64,000 nt of DNA, taken from contig OW203769.1 of the NCBI GenBank assembly GCA_934045905.1, positions 2,123,202-2,187,201 on the forward strand, written 5' to 3'. The position numbers and the translations under genes were made by a program. This document shows positions 49,265-60,936 of the stretch, in pieces. Numbering within the stretch: position 1 is the stretch's first letter; each line of letters begins with the position of its first letter. The notes under the pieces are model-generated. The model was not told the origin of the DNA and searched no databases. It saw nothing but the letters and a program-made list of their open reading frames with translations. This stretch comes from Leuctra nigra (Eukaryota; Arthropoda; Insecta; Plecoptera; Leuctridae).

Positions 49265-51558
49265 GCGAGGTCTGTCAGTGTCTCGCCATTGCCCGAGCAA
49301 GTTGGTCCAGTCGTTCAAGTTCTAGATGATGTTGAGACAAGCAGTGCTCCTTCTCGCCTTGGTGGCGGCGTCGCATGCGATCGCAAAGCTGCGTGAGTAC
49401 AGGAAGTATAACATCGTCGGTAGAACTCAGAGAACATTTCTCGATGAAATTACTAGGCAAACGGAAGCGAACGGGAATCGCACGATTCGTCAGAGCGTTT
49501 TTGAAATTTTGTCTTCCCACTAAATAATTTTAAAAAATCGGATAGTAACGACTTATAACAGCCCATACAGACTAAATAATGCCGCACACTGGAGTTCATT
49601 TTGAGCTCTGGTACGACCTTAAAGTGAGGATACGATATTTTTAGTAAAATAATCGTATTTAATTTTTACCTCAAAGTGTTAGATACGATATTTTTAGTAA
49701 AATAATCGTATTTAACACTTGAGGTCGCACCGGAGGTCATAATGAACTCCAGTGTGTGGCGTCTATTAGGTTGTTAACGGTCGTTACTATCTGATTTTTT
49801 AAAATTATTTAGTGGGAAGTCAAAATTTCAAAAACGCTCTGACGAACCGTGCGATTCCCCGTTCGCTTCCATTTGCCTCATAAGAGTCGGCTGTACTAAA
49901 AGGTAAACAATAGTGATAATATTTCCTAATATTGCTATAACTTTTGAATCATTCAAGTTATGAAATAAATATCAAGTGAAAAATAAACTCGTCGAAAAAA
50001 TGAAAAAATAGAGAATTTTCAAAATATTGTCATGAAGTGTTGGTGATTATATTACCAAGGTCGGCTAAAAAATTAGCAACGCTAATTATTTTTTTGCATA
50101 TTTCATAACTTGAATAATTCAAAAGTTATTATTATTATCATCAGAAATATTATCAGAAATATTATCCCCATTGTTTACCTTTTAGTAGAGTACAATTATT
50201 TTAAATTTTTTCGAAATTTCAGCTACCAATATTTTAATGTAAAAGATTCATCAAATGTCTTATAAACTTGCAACTCTCGGCATATTGAGTTTATTTTTTT
50301 TTGTCTTTAGAATATGAGGAAATTTTCACATAAGAGGTAGTACCTATTGGTAAAATATTTAGATTTTGGTTTCTGACTTTTAAAAACATCCGGGGAGGTA
50401 GATATAAAATCTTAATAAATACCTTAATATCTAATGCACATAATATTAGTGTTTGGTAAGAATCTTTTGTCGGAAAATAGTTTAATTCTTATATTGGAAA
50501 CTTGCTGTTCTTTTCTTTTCAAAAATGCGGAATTAACTCACATTTATAAAACGATATATCTTTGACATTACTTTGGCTTTCCCACTATAACATAAGTGTG
50601 TGTGTAAAATCTCTGATCGATTTGTTGATCAGAACCCAAAGCCCAAGGTTCTGATCAACAAATCGATCAGAGATTTTACACACACACTTATGTTATAAGA
50701 GCGTTTGGTAGCATGTATAGTTCTTGGACGAGCTCCGGTTTTTGGCTGAAAATTGAACGGAACCATTTGACAGATTTACATTAAATTTTCCATGGTCGTC
50801 CGGGCAAACATTTTAGGTGTTATTGTACATTTTCAGACTTCTGTCTTTCACTAGAAAAGTTATTGACATTAAATTGACATTTGCTAGTTTTGAAATATTG
50901 TCTAATTTATTCAAAGGAACTGGAAGACAAAATTATCACTCGGTCAGATTGTCTTCCTCTAATTCCAAGGTCTGATACAGAGCAGTAACTTTCACACGGA
51001 TATGAATTCACAAGCAATACGAAGGCTCGCTTATCAACGCGTTACACAGAGCGTTTTCTTCATCCCAGTTCACAGGGCTAGAGATGGTGACATGCTAGTT
51101 CTATGGCTAAAACATTTTAAAACAAAATGTATATTTTGTACCGTTGACGGGCCGGTTCAGATTGGTGTCAGCATGATTGCAAAATGAAGATAATTTTAAG
51201 AATATAATCTATTTGTTTGTTTTTTCTCACTCTTTTTAAAATACAAATTTTGTATTTCACTTTTTTTGTCCTGAGCTGATCGATTTACGACGGCAAATGT
51301 GCAAGGCAAATTAAATGTATGCATTACACACAATGAATAATCACCCAATTCGAACACGAAAGTGCCATATAAAGTCTAAGACATACCTACTTGTTTATCA
51401 ACACTCTAGGAAACAAGTTTTAAAAAATAAACAAGCACGCAATTTTATAATTTGCTTAAGAATTTTTTTTCAAGAGGTTTAGTTTATTCATAATTATTAA
51501 CAATTTTAACGACATTGTATAATTTATCTATTTGCTTTTATGTTTGTTTAGGCAGCAT
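44773..51558 (-). repeat. Right arm of the very large inverted duplication
   Basis: Exact mirror of 7667-14452. The outer boundary at 51558 abuts GGTAGAAGTATACCAATTAG, related to 15282-15310. It carries mirrored copies of the foldback (49455-49878), MITE (49894-50187), hairpin (50587-50696) and family A end (51020-51060). Confidence 0.9.
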
Positions 51559-52167
51559 GGTAGAAGTATACCAATTAGTTGCGCGCAATCAACCGTGTGA
51601 ATGAACCTTAACAGTTAATGAAGCAAGCGTAACTTGCGTCCCCACTGTATGCAATGCCATGTTCTTTTTGGTGTGTTTTTGTGTTTTGTTGGCAATGCCC
51701 AGGAAACACACACTAAAGGCCCATGCACAATTGACATAACCCGCAGCCGCAACCCGTAAGCGCAACTGCGTGAAGAGTTGGAACAATGCATACCAATGCA
51801 CCCGCGCACAATCGACATACCCGCAACACGCAACCCGCAGCCGTAGCCCGTAGCCCGCAAGACTTGACCAAGATTCAACAATTTTACGTAAGCTACGTCA
51901 GGCCACGTCCACATTCTGACGGGCAGCCAATCAGAATGAGATAACAAAACCGGAAACGGAAATAGACAAATATCAAAAAGTGAAAAAGTGAAAAGCAAAA
52001 CGCCTCCCAAAATTATGTAACCAAGTGTAAAGGCACGGCGTCTCCACCACTTTTGTTACGACGAAATGCCGTCGTCGTAACCCGAGATCGTGTTCGCCTT
52101 GAGGAATGGGCTAGGTTGACCAGTTAATTTATACACAGGGCATAGAGGGTAACGAACGTAAGTTGTA
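51559..52167. other. Non-genic interval with short GC-rich repeat
   Basis: Between about 51700 and 51865 the words ACCCGCAGCCGCAACCCG, CCCGCAACACGCAACCCGC and GCCCGTAGCCCGC recur in a TE-like terminal repeat starting near CACTAAAGGCCCATGCAC. No gene is seen; the frames at 51589 and 51615 read through it. Confidence 0.45.
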
Positions 52168-53456
52168 TCCCCATAAAAAACACACCGTGTATAAATACCA
52201 GCCAAGTCTCTTCAATTAAAAAAAATAGAAGAAATCTAAAAATTCAGCACTGAAAAGTAGTGATATCAAAAAATTGGCCAAGTCAAAACTTTTCAAAAAA
52301 TACTTGGCGCATCGTTCATATAAATAGTATAGAAGTAGGCAGGAAATGAAATGTACTCATCTACACATGTCCTAAAAAAACGATGCGCCAAGTATTTTTT
52401 GAAAAGTTTTGACTTGGCCAATTTTTTGATATCACTACTTTTCAGTGCTGAATTTTTAGATTTCTTCTATTTTTTTTTAATTGAAGAGACTTGGCTGGTA
52501 TTTTTACACGGAGTGTTTTTTATGGGGATATCACTCCTTTTTTCAGTTTATTATTACAACTTGTAACATATTGTGGCACCAAAGATTATAATTCTTTTAA
52601 AAAATAAGATTTTGTGATTTGGTTGCTAAGAAAAGTTGTGCTTGTTACTGTGTTAATGCTATAAATAATATGTTACAAAGTATAGCAAAAGTTTCGTTCC
52701 AATCGGTCCAGCCGTTCTCGAGTTACGGCATCACTTCCGGTTTTCAAAATGGTGGTTGACATCACTGCCACCTAAAATTTGTATCTATTAATGTTATGTA
52801 ACATTATAAGACTTCTGAATATGTAGTTATTGATATAAGAGATGATTTTAGTCAGATTTGTAATTTTTATGACGTCATTTCCGGTTTAGGTTATAGAACA
52901 TTTCTTCTTTCACTATTGGTATTCCTTATAGATGACCTTCTAAATCGAATGGCGCTAATTTCGTTCTAATCGGTCCAGCCGTTTTTGATATATGACGTCA
53001 CTTCCGGTTTAAAAATGGCGGCACAAAAAATTTATAAGAACAAAGGTATCATTAGACGCCAAAAGTGCACATGTGGTAAAATTTTCATATCGATCGGTTC
53101 AGCCGTTTAGGCTGTGGCAGTGATAGCAACGTTTCCTGATATCTGAATCATCATCATCAGATAGCTTTTAAAAGGGGTGTAATTTCACTGTTTTCACGGC
53201 CCTCTAGCACCCAAACGGCATAACGTATTGTTCCCAAATTTGGTATATGTTGTCAGGTGGGCCATAGCTCGAAATTAAGTTATTTCGCAACAATGTGAGA
53301 TTTCCCAATTTTGAGATCCAGTAGGCCGAAAATGCCATGTTGTTGCTTACAGTAAAAGTGTTTGGTCTGCTCCTCAGTTTATTAGGCATTTACGGTATGT
53401 TGAGTGAGTGTGAGTGTATAGTACGACTTGGCTGGGTGGAGCGACCGCTCCACTAG
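52168..53456 (+). mobile_element. Family B composite element, full length
   Basis: It starts TCCCCATAAAAAACAC. The foldback is at 52168-52527, the monomers are at 52690-53040 in the reverse sense (TGACGTCATTTCCGGTTT, TGACGTCACTTCCGG), and the 3' domain and CTAG are at 53456, then AT. It is very similar to 38242-39531. Confidence 0.85.
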
Positions 53457-53526
53457 ATTTGGTTTGTAGTGACAATTCACAAGTAAAGAGTGTTTAACTG
53501 TCGAACTGACGGACAAGAAATATTAA

Positions 53527-53760
53527 TTATAACATGTATCTTATCTGGCACTCCCGGCCGTCTCCGTCTCCCTCTCGAAGTTCTCGCCGTGTCGCTAGTG
53601 GGCGTTCCTCATCTTCTCCGGCAGGTCCCGACTCCCGCGGCGTCCGCTCGGTTCTCGTCCACTCACTCAGCTCCTTGATGTTTACTCTCTGCCAGGTCTT
53701 GACGCACTCCCCCGAGCTCGCTGGGCCAGTGTCGCGAGCGAGAGTCCCAAGTGCATACAC
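53527..53760 (-). CDS. Possible exon in a GC-rich patch, unrecognised
   Basis: Bases 53550-53760 are markedly GC-rich, and the minus strand stays open with a polar, charged composition (ECVKTWQRVNIKELSEW, TRRELREGDGDG). The plus strand is also open, as is common in GC-rich DNA. I recognise no domain and see no decisive splice sites. It could be an exon or part of a transposon. Confidence 0.2.
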   Translation of the reverse strand: MYALGTLARDTGPASSGECVKTWQRVNIKELSEWTRTERTPRESGPAGEDEERPLATRRELREGDGDGRECQIRYML

Positions 53761-53879
53761 TGCAATTATGCATGTGTCGCGTACACGTCGGCATTACGTA
53801 GCAAGTAACACGGAAAGTGCTAACTTCGTAACAATATCCAACATTTACAAAATTTCCATTTAAGGGTTTTGCCCCTTCC

Positions 53880-54816
53880 AAAAATATTAATTTCCTTGCA
53901 AATGTCATACTATTCTCTAATATGGAAGCTGTTTGAACTTATCTTGCACCATTGTCCCATATAAAATAATACCTGTCTGAAAAAGGCAAAAGTGTGACTC
54001 CCTCCCCCCCCCCCCCCCCCTACGCACGGATGCCAAACAAGTCAAAGTGTAATGTTCGTACTTTGGAGATACCCAACACAGTGTTCAAACTTTCCGTGGC
54101 AGGGTGGGAAGGGTCTTGTTCGGCTGGCTCATGATCTACTAAATTACAGGTAGTGAAATATAATGCAAAAATCTAGTAATATTTTTTCATTTTACCGCAT
54201 AACTTCCATACCGTAAAGGTTATCACTCTACAACTTTGCAAAGATGTTAAAAATACAATACGAATACGCATTATTTTTCAATATCAAAAAATACTTTTTT
54301 AATGACAAATTTGTGAATCACCCCCACTCTTTTCATTTTTGTGCCCAAATAAAATTGGAATCAAATTATTCATTTTTAGATCTTCATTTCTAAAAAGAAT
54401 TAATGACTTTTTGAGGGGCCCGTTTCTCGGACCCCGTTCAAAATATGAAAAACGCTGAAAGAGCCATGTGTTTCTTTCTGCTTCATAACATGTATAGGTA
54501 CCAAATATGAACAAAATCGGAGTCGTACCCTCATATTTCAACATTTTTTTGATGCCTTGGCGTGGATTCACCCCAAGATTACAAATATAGTTTCATTTCA
54601 CGATGAGCAATGCAGTCAATTTGATTGTGCACGTTGGCATATTGGTAATTAGTATGAGGGGAGTTCCAAAGATGGTGTACGAGGGTTGAAATGTGAGTCA
54701 TGAGTTCCATGAGTGGGAGGCAGGTATTGCTGCGTATAATGCCCACAGGGGTAACTGAGGTGCGTGAACCTGGCACCCCCCACTCAAGTTAGAGGGATGA
54801 AACTTTCCAAATATTT
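53880..54816. other. Non-genic interval
   Basis: A 17-C run lies at 54004-54020. The rest is AT-rich. Frames at 54299 and 54579 lack any recognisable motif. Confidence 0.4.
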
Positions 54817-55220
54817 AGTGCGGAATTAGTGTGAATTAGTGCGACCAGTTCCAGAATTAGTGCGTCTACCCCTAAAAAGTTATTAAGCAAATTGTGTGGG
54901 GGGTGCCAGGTTCACAGCACCCCCCCATAAGAGATAAACGGTTCAAACTTTGCAGATATATAGTGCGGAATTAGTGCGAATTAGTGCGACTAGTTCCAGA
55001 ATTAGTGCGACTACCCCTAAAAAGTTATTAAGCAAAAGGTGTGGGGGGGTGCCAGGTTCACAGCACCCCCCCCCCCCTCCCCCACAAGAGATAAACGGTT
55101 CAAACTTTGCAGATATTTAGTGCGAAATTAGTGCGAATTAGTGCGACTAGTTCCAGAATTAGTGCGACTACCCCCAAAAAGCTATTAAGAAAAAAGGTGA
55201 GAAACTGGGGGGTGCCAAGT
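54817..55220. repeat. Minisatellite of about 145-157 bp, three units
   Basis: Units begin near 54817, 54962 and 55119. Each carries GTGCGAATTAGTGCGAC, CCAGAATTAGTGCG, CCTAAAAAGTTATTAAG and GGTGCCAGGTTCACAGCACC before a C run. Length differences come largely from the poly-C stretch. GGTGCC...GGCACC words make each unit partly self-complementary. Confidence 0.85.
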
Positions 55221-55239
55221 AAACAGCTACCCCGGCACC

Positions 55240-55698
55240 CCCCACACCTTTTTTTTTACGTTATTCCATTAGAACAACGACTATTTAACTTGTAGTCGTT
55301 ATTCGAAGAGAGAAATACCATATAATGATTTAGACGTTATTCCACTGGAATATCATCCAATTTTATTTTATATGATATTCCATTGGAACAACGACTAATT
55401 CCCTTTTAGTCGTTATTCCAACAGAAAAATACCTTATAATGTTTTAGGCATTATTCCACTGGAACTACATCTAATTTTATTTTATAGATGTTAATCCAAT
55501 GAAACAACGTCTAATTTCATTTTAGCTGTTATTCCATTGAAATAATATCTAATTTTATTTTAGTCATTATTCCAGTGGAACAACATCTAATTTTAAAACT
55601 ACAATTTAATGTGGAATAACGCCTAAAACACTTTATACGTTATTCCATCGGAATAACATCTAACGGCATTTTAGGCATTATTCCAAATTAGGCGGTAT
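55240..55698. repeat. Array of TTATTCCAnTGGAA palindromic repeats, left part
   Basis: About ten degenerate units of GTTATTCCA(T/C)TGGAA(C/T)AAC, separated by TCTAATTTTATTTTAG-like filler. The core TTCCANTGGAA is self-complementary. The array is interrupted at 55699 by a family B element and resumes at 60586. Confidence 0.8.
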
Positions 55699-57840
55699 CT
55701 AGTGGAGCGGTCGCTCCACCCAGCCAAGTCGTACCGTACACTCACACTCACTCAACATACCGTAAATGACTAATAAACTGAGGAGCAGACCAACCACTTT
55801 TACTGTAAGCAACAACATGGCATTTTCGGCCTACTGGATCTTAAAATTGGAAAATCTCACATTGTTGCGATATATCTTAATTTCGAGCTATGGCCCACCC
55901 CACTACATATACCAAATTAGGGAACAATATGTTATGCCGTTTGCGAGCTAGAGGGCCGAGAAAACAGTGAAATTACACCACTTTCTGATTCTGAAGATGA
56001 TATCAGGAAACGTTGCTATCACCGCCACAGCCTAAACAGCTGAACTAATCGATCTGAAATTTTTACCCCATGTGCACTTTTGGCGTCTGATGATACCTTG
56101 CCTCTTGTGATTTTTTGTGCCGCCATTTTTAAACCGGAAGTGACGTCATATCTCAAAAACGTCTGGACCGATTAGAACGAAATTAGCGCCATTCGATTTA
56201 GACGGTCATCTATATGAAGTATCAATAAAAAAATTATTATTTTCTTATTTTCTGAACCGGAAGTGACGTCATAAATACGCAATATTTAACTTATTTCAAC
56301 AAATTATACTTAAAATACATACATAAGTAACTTACATTGTAACATAGACAATACAAATTATAAATTCAAGGAGGCAGTGTTCTCGGCCGCCATTCCTGAA
56401 ACCGGAAGTGACGTAATATATCTAAAACGCCTGTACCGTTTGCAACTGAACTAGCTCCTGCGTATTCATTCTGCAACTTTTTTTGAAACTCAATTGTGAA
56501 AAATGAATAAACAAATTAACGGTACCGGAAATGGCGGCAGGAACCACTAAATGAAACCGGTAGTGACGTCATATATTACATACGGCAAGACCGATTTTAC
56601 GGAAATATAGGGATTATGAATTCAGATGGTCGTTCATAAAGTATCAACTAGATTGTTTTCCTATTACCTATACCGGAAATGACGTCATAAATATGCTAAA
56701 TGACGTCATAAATATGATAATTGACACAAAATTTACCACTTTATACTTTTAAATAGATATTTAGTAAACCTACTTTGTAAATAATTATAAATTCAAGGTT
56801 GCAGTGTTCTCGGCCGCCATTTTTAAAACCGGAAGTGACGTCATATATTGAAAACAGCTGTACCGATTGCAACCAAATTTTGGAAATGTGTAGGACTAAT
56901 AATTATGAATTGAAGACGACATTATTTTCGGCCGCCATTGTTAAAACCGGAAGTGACGTCATATATCGAAAACGGCTGTACCGATTGCAACCAAATTTTG
57001 GAAATATGGAGGACTAATAATTATGAATGAAATACGACATTATTTTCGGCCGCCATTGTTAAAACCGGAAGTGACGTCATATATCGAAAACGGCTGTACC
57101 GATTGCAACCAAATTTTGGAAATATGTAGGAATTATAATTATGGATTAAAGGCGACATTATTTTTGGCCGCCATTGTTAAAACCGGAAGTAACGTCATAT
57201 ATAAAAAACGGCCGTACCGATAGCAACCAAATTTTGGAAATGTGTAGGACTTATAATTATGAATTAAAGACGACATTATTTTCGGCCGCCATTGTTAAAA
57301 CCGGAAGTGACGTCATATGTCGAAATCGTCTGTACCGATTGCAACCAAATTTTGGAAATATGGAGGACTAAAAATTATGAATTAAAGACGACATTATTTT
57401 CGGCCGTCATTGTTAAAACCGGAAGGGACGTCATATATCGAAAACGTCTGTACCGATTGCAACCAAATTTTGGAAATATGTAGGACTTATAATTATGGAT
57501 AAAAAGACGACATTATTTTCGGCCGCCATTGGTTAAACCGGAAGTGACGTCATATATCGAAATCGTCTGTACCGATTGCAACCAAATTGTGCAATTATGT
57601 AGGACTTATAATTATGAATTCAAGACGACATTATTTTCGGCCGCTATTTCAAAACCGGAAGTGACGTCATATATCGAAAACGGCTGGATCGATTATAACG
57701 AAACTTAAGCTATTCTTCTTGGATAATCATTTTCATCTTATACCAAACGCAACTTTTCTTAGTAAGCAAATCGGTTGAGGCGTATTTTTTTAAAGAAATT
57801 AGTCCCTGCTCGGACATGTGCTACAAGCTGTATGAATAAA

Positions 57841-59163
57841 CTAGGAAAACGCTCAGTGTAACGCGTTGATGAGCGAGCACGGGTACGTGCAAATTCTCGA
57901 ACCGGAAATGCGTACACAACGCACAGAAAACATATACATCCATATGGAATTGATTATGATATCAACTTAAAAGTGTATGCTTTTCATCGAAACTTTAAAA
58001 TAGCATCTAAGCACCTGGTTCATAAAGCAAATCAGAATCAATTTTCAATTGGCACTGGAAAACATTCATTTCGATACTTCATTACTGACAGATATTAAAA
58101 ATGTAAATAACTTCATACGTTCTTAACTGATTGGGATGAAATTTTGTAAAATAAGAGACAATATTGGTCTTAATGATCATGCAAAATATGAGTTTGATCA
58201 GAATTATCGAAGACCGTTTTCATTTTTCAGCCTATCAGGAGATATTTATTTAAATTTTAACCAATGAATCTGAGTAACGCGTTGATGAGCGAGCACGGAT
58301 ACGCGCAACACCTCGAACCGAAATTCTGTCTATCGAAAATGTCATTAAAAGCCAATAATTCTAAAATTTCGCCACAGATTTGTATAGAAATCTCAAAACA
58401 TTCCTAAAATATTGGTCCAAATAACCATGCAAAGCTTTAAGTTGATCAATTGAACCTTTATGATTGAACTGTTCCGTGTTAATTTTCAAAAATCACAGGA
58501 TCTCCTTCAAAAAATATACCTGAGACCACTCATATGATATAAGTGTGTCTACACAATATCAGATCGACTGTTGAACGGTCATTATCAGTTTCATTTGCGT
58601 TTGAAAGTTTCTGCTCTAACTACCTTGCCTTGAACTGAAGAGTCGAAGTCGCCGTGAATTTGACAGCCAACACGCTAATAGTCCGTAAAATGTCAATAAC
58701 GTTTGGATTTAAACACAGATTAGTATGAAAATTGTCAAAAATGCAGATAATGTTGGACCCAACCATCATGCGAAGTTATAAGTTGATCGTTCAATCGGTT
58801 ATAGTTTAAATTTCTAAAAACACAGGAAAGATGGTTTTAAATTTTAACCAATGGGAGGATTTGGCTGAAACTTTGTTTGATTGGGTACAATGTTGGGGGT
58901 AATGACTTGTCAAAATTTCAATTTGATCAAAACAACCAATCGAAAGTTAATTTTTTTTAAATTTGAACCAATCAATGGAATTCAAAAAAATTAGGGTCTG
59001 CAACAATCAGAAATGTTACGTACATGTGTGCAAAATTTCAGCTCGATCGAAGAAAAACTCTGACCTGTATATCGTCAGTAACAGAAAAAAAAAAAACAAA
59101 CAAAAAAAAAAACAGAGGTCCGTGCCAAAAGAGCCAAATGGAGACGCTCGCTTCGCTCGCTCA
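57841..59163 (-). mobile_element. Family A (Helentron-like) element, complete, with empty-site evidence
   Basis: On the minus strand it starts TGAGCGAGCGAAGCGAGCG at 59163 and ends with the hairpin, TTTTC and CTAG at 57841. The family B copy at 21861-21880 gives the empty site AATAAACTAACAAAAG. The filled site reads AATAAACTA|GGAAAAC ... GCTCGCTCA|ACTAACAAAAG, so AACTA is present at both ends. A second, truncated hairpin (58268-58300) lies inside. GAGCGAGC at the extreme 5' end is complementary to GCTCGCTC about 40 bp from the 3' end, an asymmetric terminal inverted repeat typical of Helentrons. No Rep/helicase frame is present. Confidence 0.75.
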
Positions 59164-59749
59164 ACTAACAAAAGAAGTGATATCCCAGAAAAAAACACTC
59201 CGTGTAAAAAAGGCAGCCAAGTCTCTTTACTTTAAAAAAATTCAACACCGAAAAGGAGTGATATCAAAAAAGGAGCCAAGTCAATGACATTTCCAAATAT
59301 TTAATCGTATTTTTGAAATAAAAGAATAAACACCGAGAAATACTTTACAAAAGGACTTGGCGCATCGTTTTTTAAATTCATTTTTTGATTCATAAGCATA
59401 TGCCATTGATATACAACCGTAATTTAGAATTTTTAGAATAATAGGGAAACATCTTTCAATTACATATTATACATATACCTACTGTAAAATATTATCTATT
59501 AGAATATGTACGTACGCGATAAAACTTGTTGCCTATGTTTTCTATAAATACACAATAGTTAGTTATCTTCGTAATATTGTTTCGTGGTCAACATAATTAA
59601 GTCTCATGCGTTAAACCTTCTCATCATGAAATACATTTCTATTAATCCACATTTTATAACAAAACATTTCACAAAGTACATAGTCACATTGAATTTCTAT
59701 TAAAAATTTTAACTTTATACACTTGACACTTCAAAAATATATAATAGTG

Positions 59750-60016
59750 ATGTCGTGGACGTTTTCGGAACCATCTTGTAATGACATGGCAGTGGTGACG
59801 GTTTGTTCCGTTGGAGGTGCTGGTGGCCCTGATAAGGGCCGTTCGCGACGTTTCGAAGGATGTACTTCCTTCATCTTCTGGAAGATGAAGGAAGTACATC
59901 CTTCCGCCAGTCAACCGCCAGAAGATGAAGGAAGTACATCCTTCGAAACGTCGCGAACGGCCCTTATCAGGGCCACCAGCACCTCCAACGGAACAAACCG
60001 TCACCACTGCCATGTC
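59750..60016. mobile_element. GC-rich palindrome insertion with 13-bp flanking repeat
   Basis: ATATATAATAGTG is at 59737-59749 and again at 60017-60029. Between them GACATGGCAGTGGTGACGG (from 59783) is mirrored exactly at the right end over about 95 bp. At the centre AGATGAAGGAAGTACATCC occurs three times in mixed orientation. Frames on both strands are mirror translations. After it, VPKTVRNYLTTFHDFLQ reads in the plus frame and resembles a LINE C-terminal tail, but weakly. Confidence 0.7.
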
Positions 60017-60585
60017 ATATATAATAGTGTTCCAAAGACAGTTCGTAATTATTTGACAACGTTTCATGATTTCCTTCAGTCAAGATCAAATTATGAAAAG
60101 ATACCCTTCTAATATCACCATATTAACAGTGCTATAAGAATATGTATGAGCCCACTTCCAATTGTTATTTAATTCTTCCACCCTTATATTACTTATCTAT
60201 TACAGCATGAAATCTTTCTACTATCGCCATTGACAAAACTATAAAATAGCCATTACTAAAAGTAGCTTGATTCATAGTTTCTGGCTCTAATAGAAAGAGG
60301 AAAATGTACCTACTTTAAATTTCTTTCCACTTTTAGTATTGAATGAGGTCTTTAAAAAAACGATGCGCCAAGTCCTTTTGTAAAGTATTTCTCGGTGTTT
60401 ATTCTTTTATTTCAAAAATACGATTAAATATTTGGAAATGTCATTGACTTGGCTCCTTTTTTGATATCACTCCTTTTCGGTGTTGAATTTTTTTAAAGTA
60501 AAGAGACTTGGCTGCCTTTTTTACACGGAGTGTTTTTTTCTGGGATTACATTATTCGCGAACCTAATTATCTTTTTGACCTTGAT

Positions 60586-60838
60586 TAAAGTCTAATTTTA
60601 TTTTAGGCGTTATTCCATAGGAACAACGTCTAATTTCATATTAGTGCTTATTCCACTGGAATAATCTCTAAATTTATTTTAGACGTTATGCCAGTGGAAC
60701 AACATCTAATTTTAAAATGACAATTTCATGTGGAATAACGCCTAAAACTCTTTAGACGTTATTCCATTGTAATAACATCTAACGGTATTTTAGACATTAT
60801 TCCAAATTAGGCGTTATTCCATTAGGCGCTATTCTATC
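60586..60838. repeat. Array of TTATTCCAnTGGAA palindromic repeats, right part
   Basis: This continues the 55240-55698 array with the same units (GCGTTATTCCATAGGAAC, ATTCCACTGGAATAATC). It shows that the family B element landed inside a pre-existing array. Confidence 0.75.
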
Positions 60839-60840
60839 CA

Positions 60841-60933
60841 CCCGAGACGGGTCACGTGGTCGTTTTCGTCTGACGGTGACGTCTGACGGTGACGGACGTT
60901 GACGGAAGATGACGGAGCATGGAAAGCCAGCAT
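60841..60933. mobile_element. Half of the CTGGCTTTCC foldback element
   Basis: GAGACGGGTCACGTGGTCG to GGAAAGCCAG matches one arm of 25051-25246, with a short internal duplication of GTCTGACGGTGAC. Confidence 0.75.
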
Positions 60934-60936
60934 AAA

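Larger units (their letters stand above)
55699..60544 (-). mobile_element. Family B composite element with large monomer array, interrupted twice
   Basis: The CTAG hairpin is at 55699, then the 3' domain and monomers from 56110. Between about 56800 and 57690 eight monomers of about 117 bp follow head to tail, each reading CGGCCGCCATT, AACCGG, AAGTGACGTCATAT and GTACCGATTGCAACC. The foldback arms are at 59177-59370 and 60360-60544. A family A element is inserted at 57841-59163 and a palindrome at 59750-60016. Frames at 56799-57483 are repeat echoes. Confidence 0.8.

Noticed and set aside
49326..49523. 65-codon frame starting MMLRQAVLLLALVAASHA, which resembles a signal peptide
   Set aside because: It lies at the satellite edge and runs into a foldback arm that has no coding history. 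The resemblance is probably chance, although a short secreted-peptide exon cannot be wholly excluded.
56799..57483. Tandem frames with LKPEVTSYIENGCTD repeats
   Set aside because: These are plus-strand readings of the roughly 117-bp family B monomers. They overlap one another, and each ends within one or two units.
59684..60112. Two overlapping frames of about 128 codons on opposite strands
   Set aside because: They are mirror translations of a palindrome, not genes.
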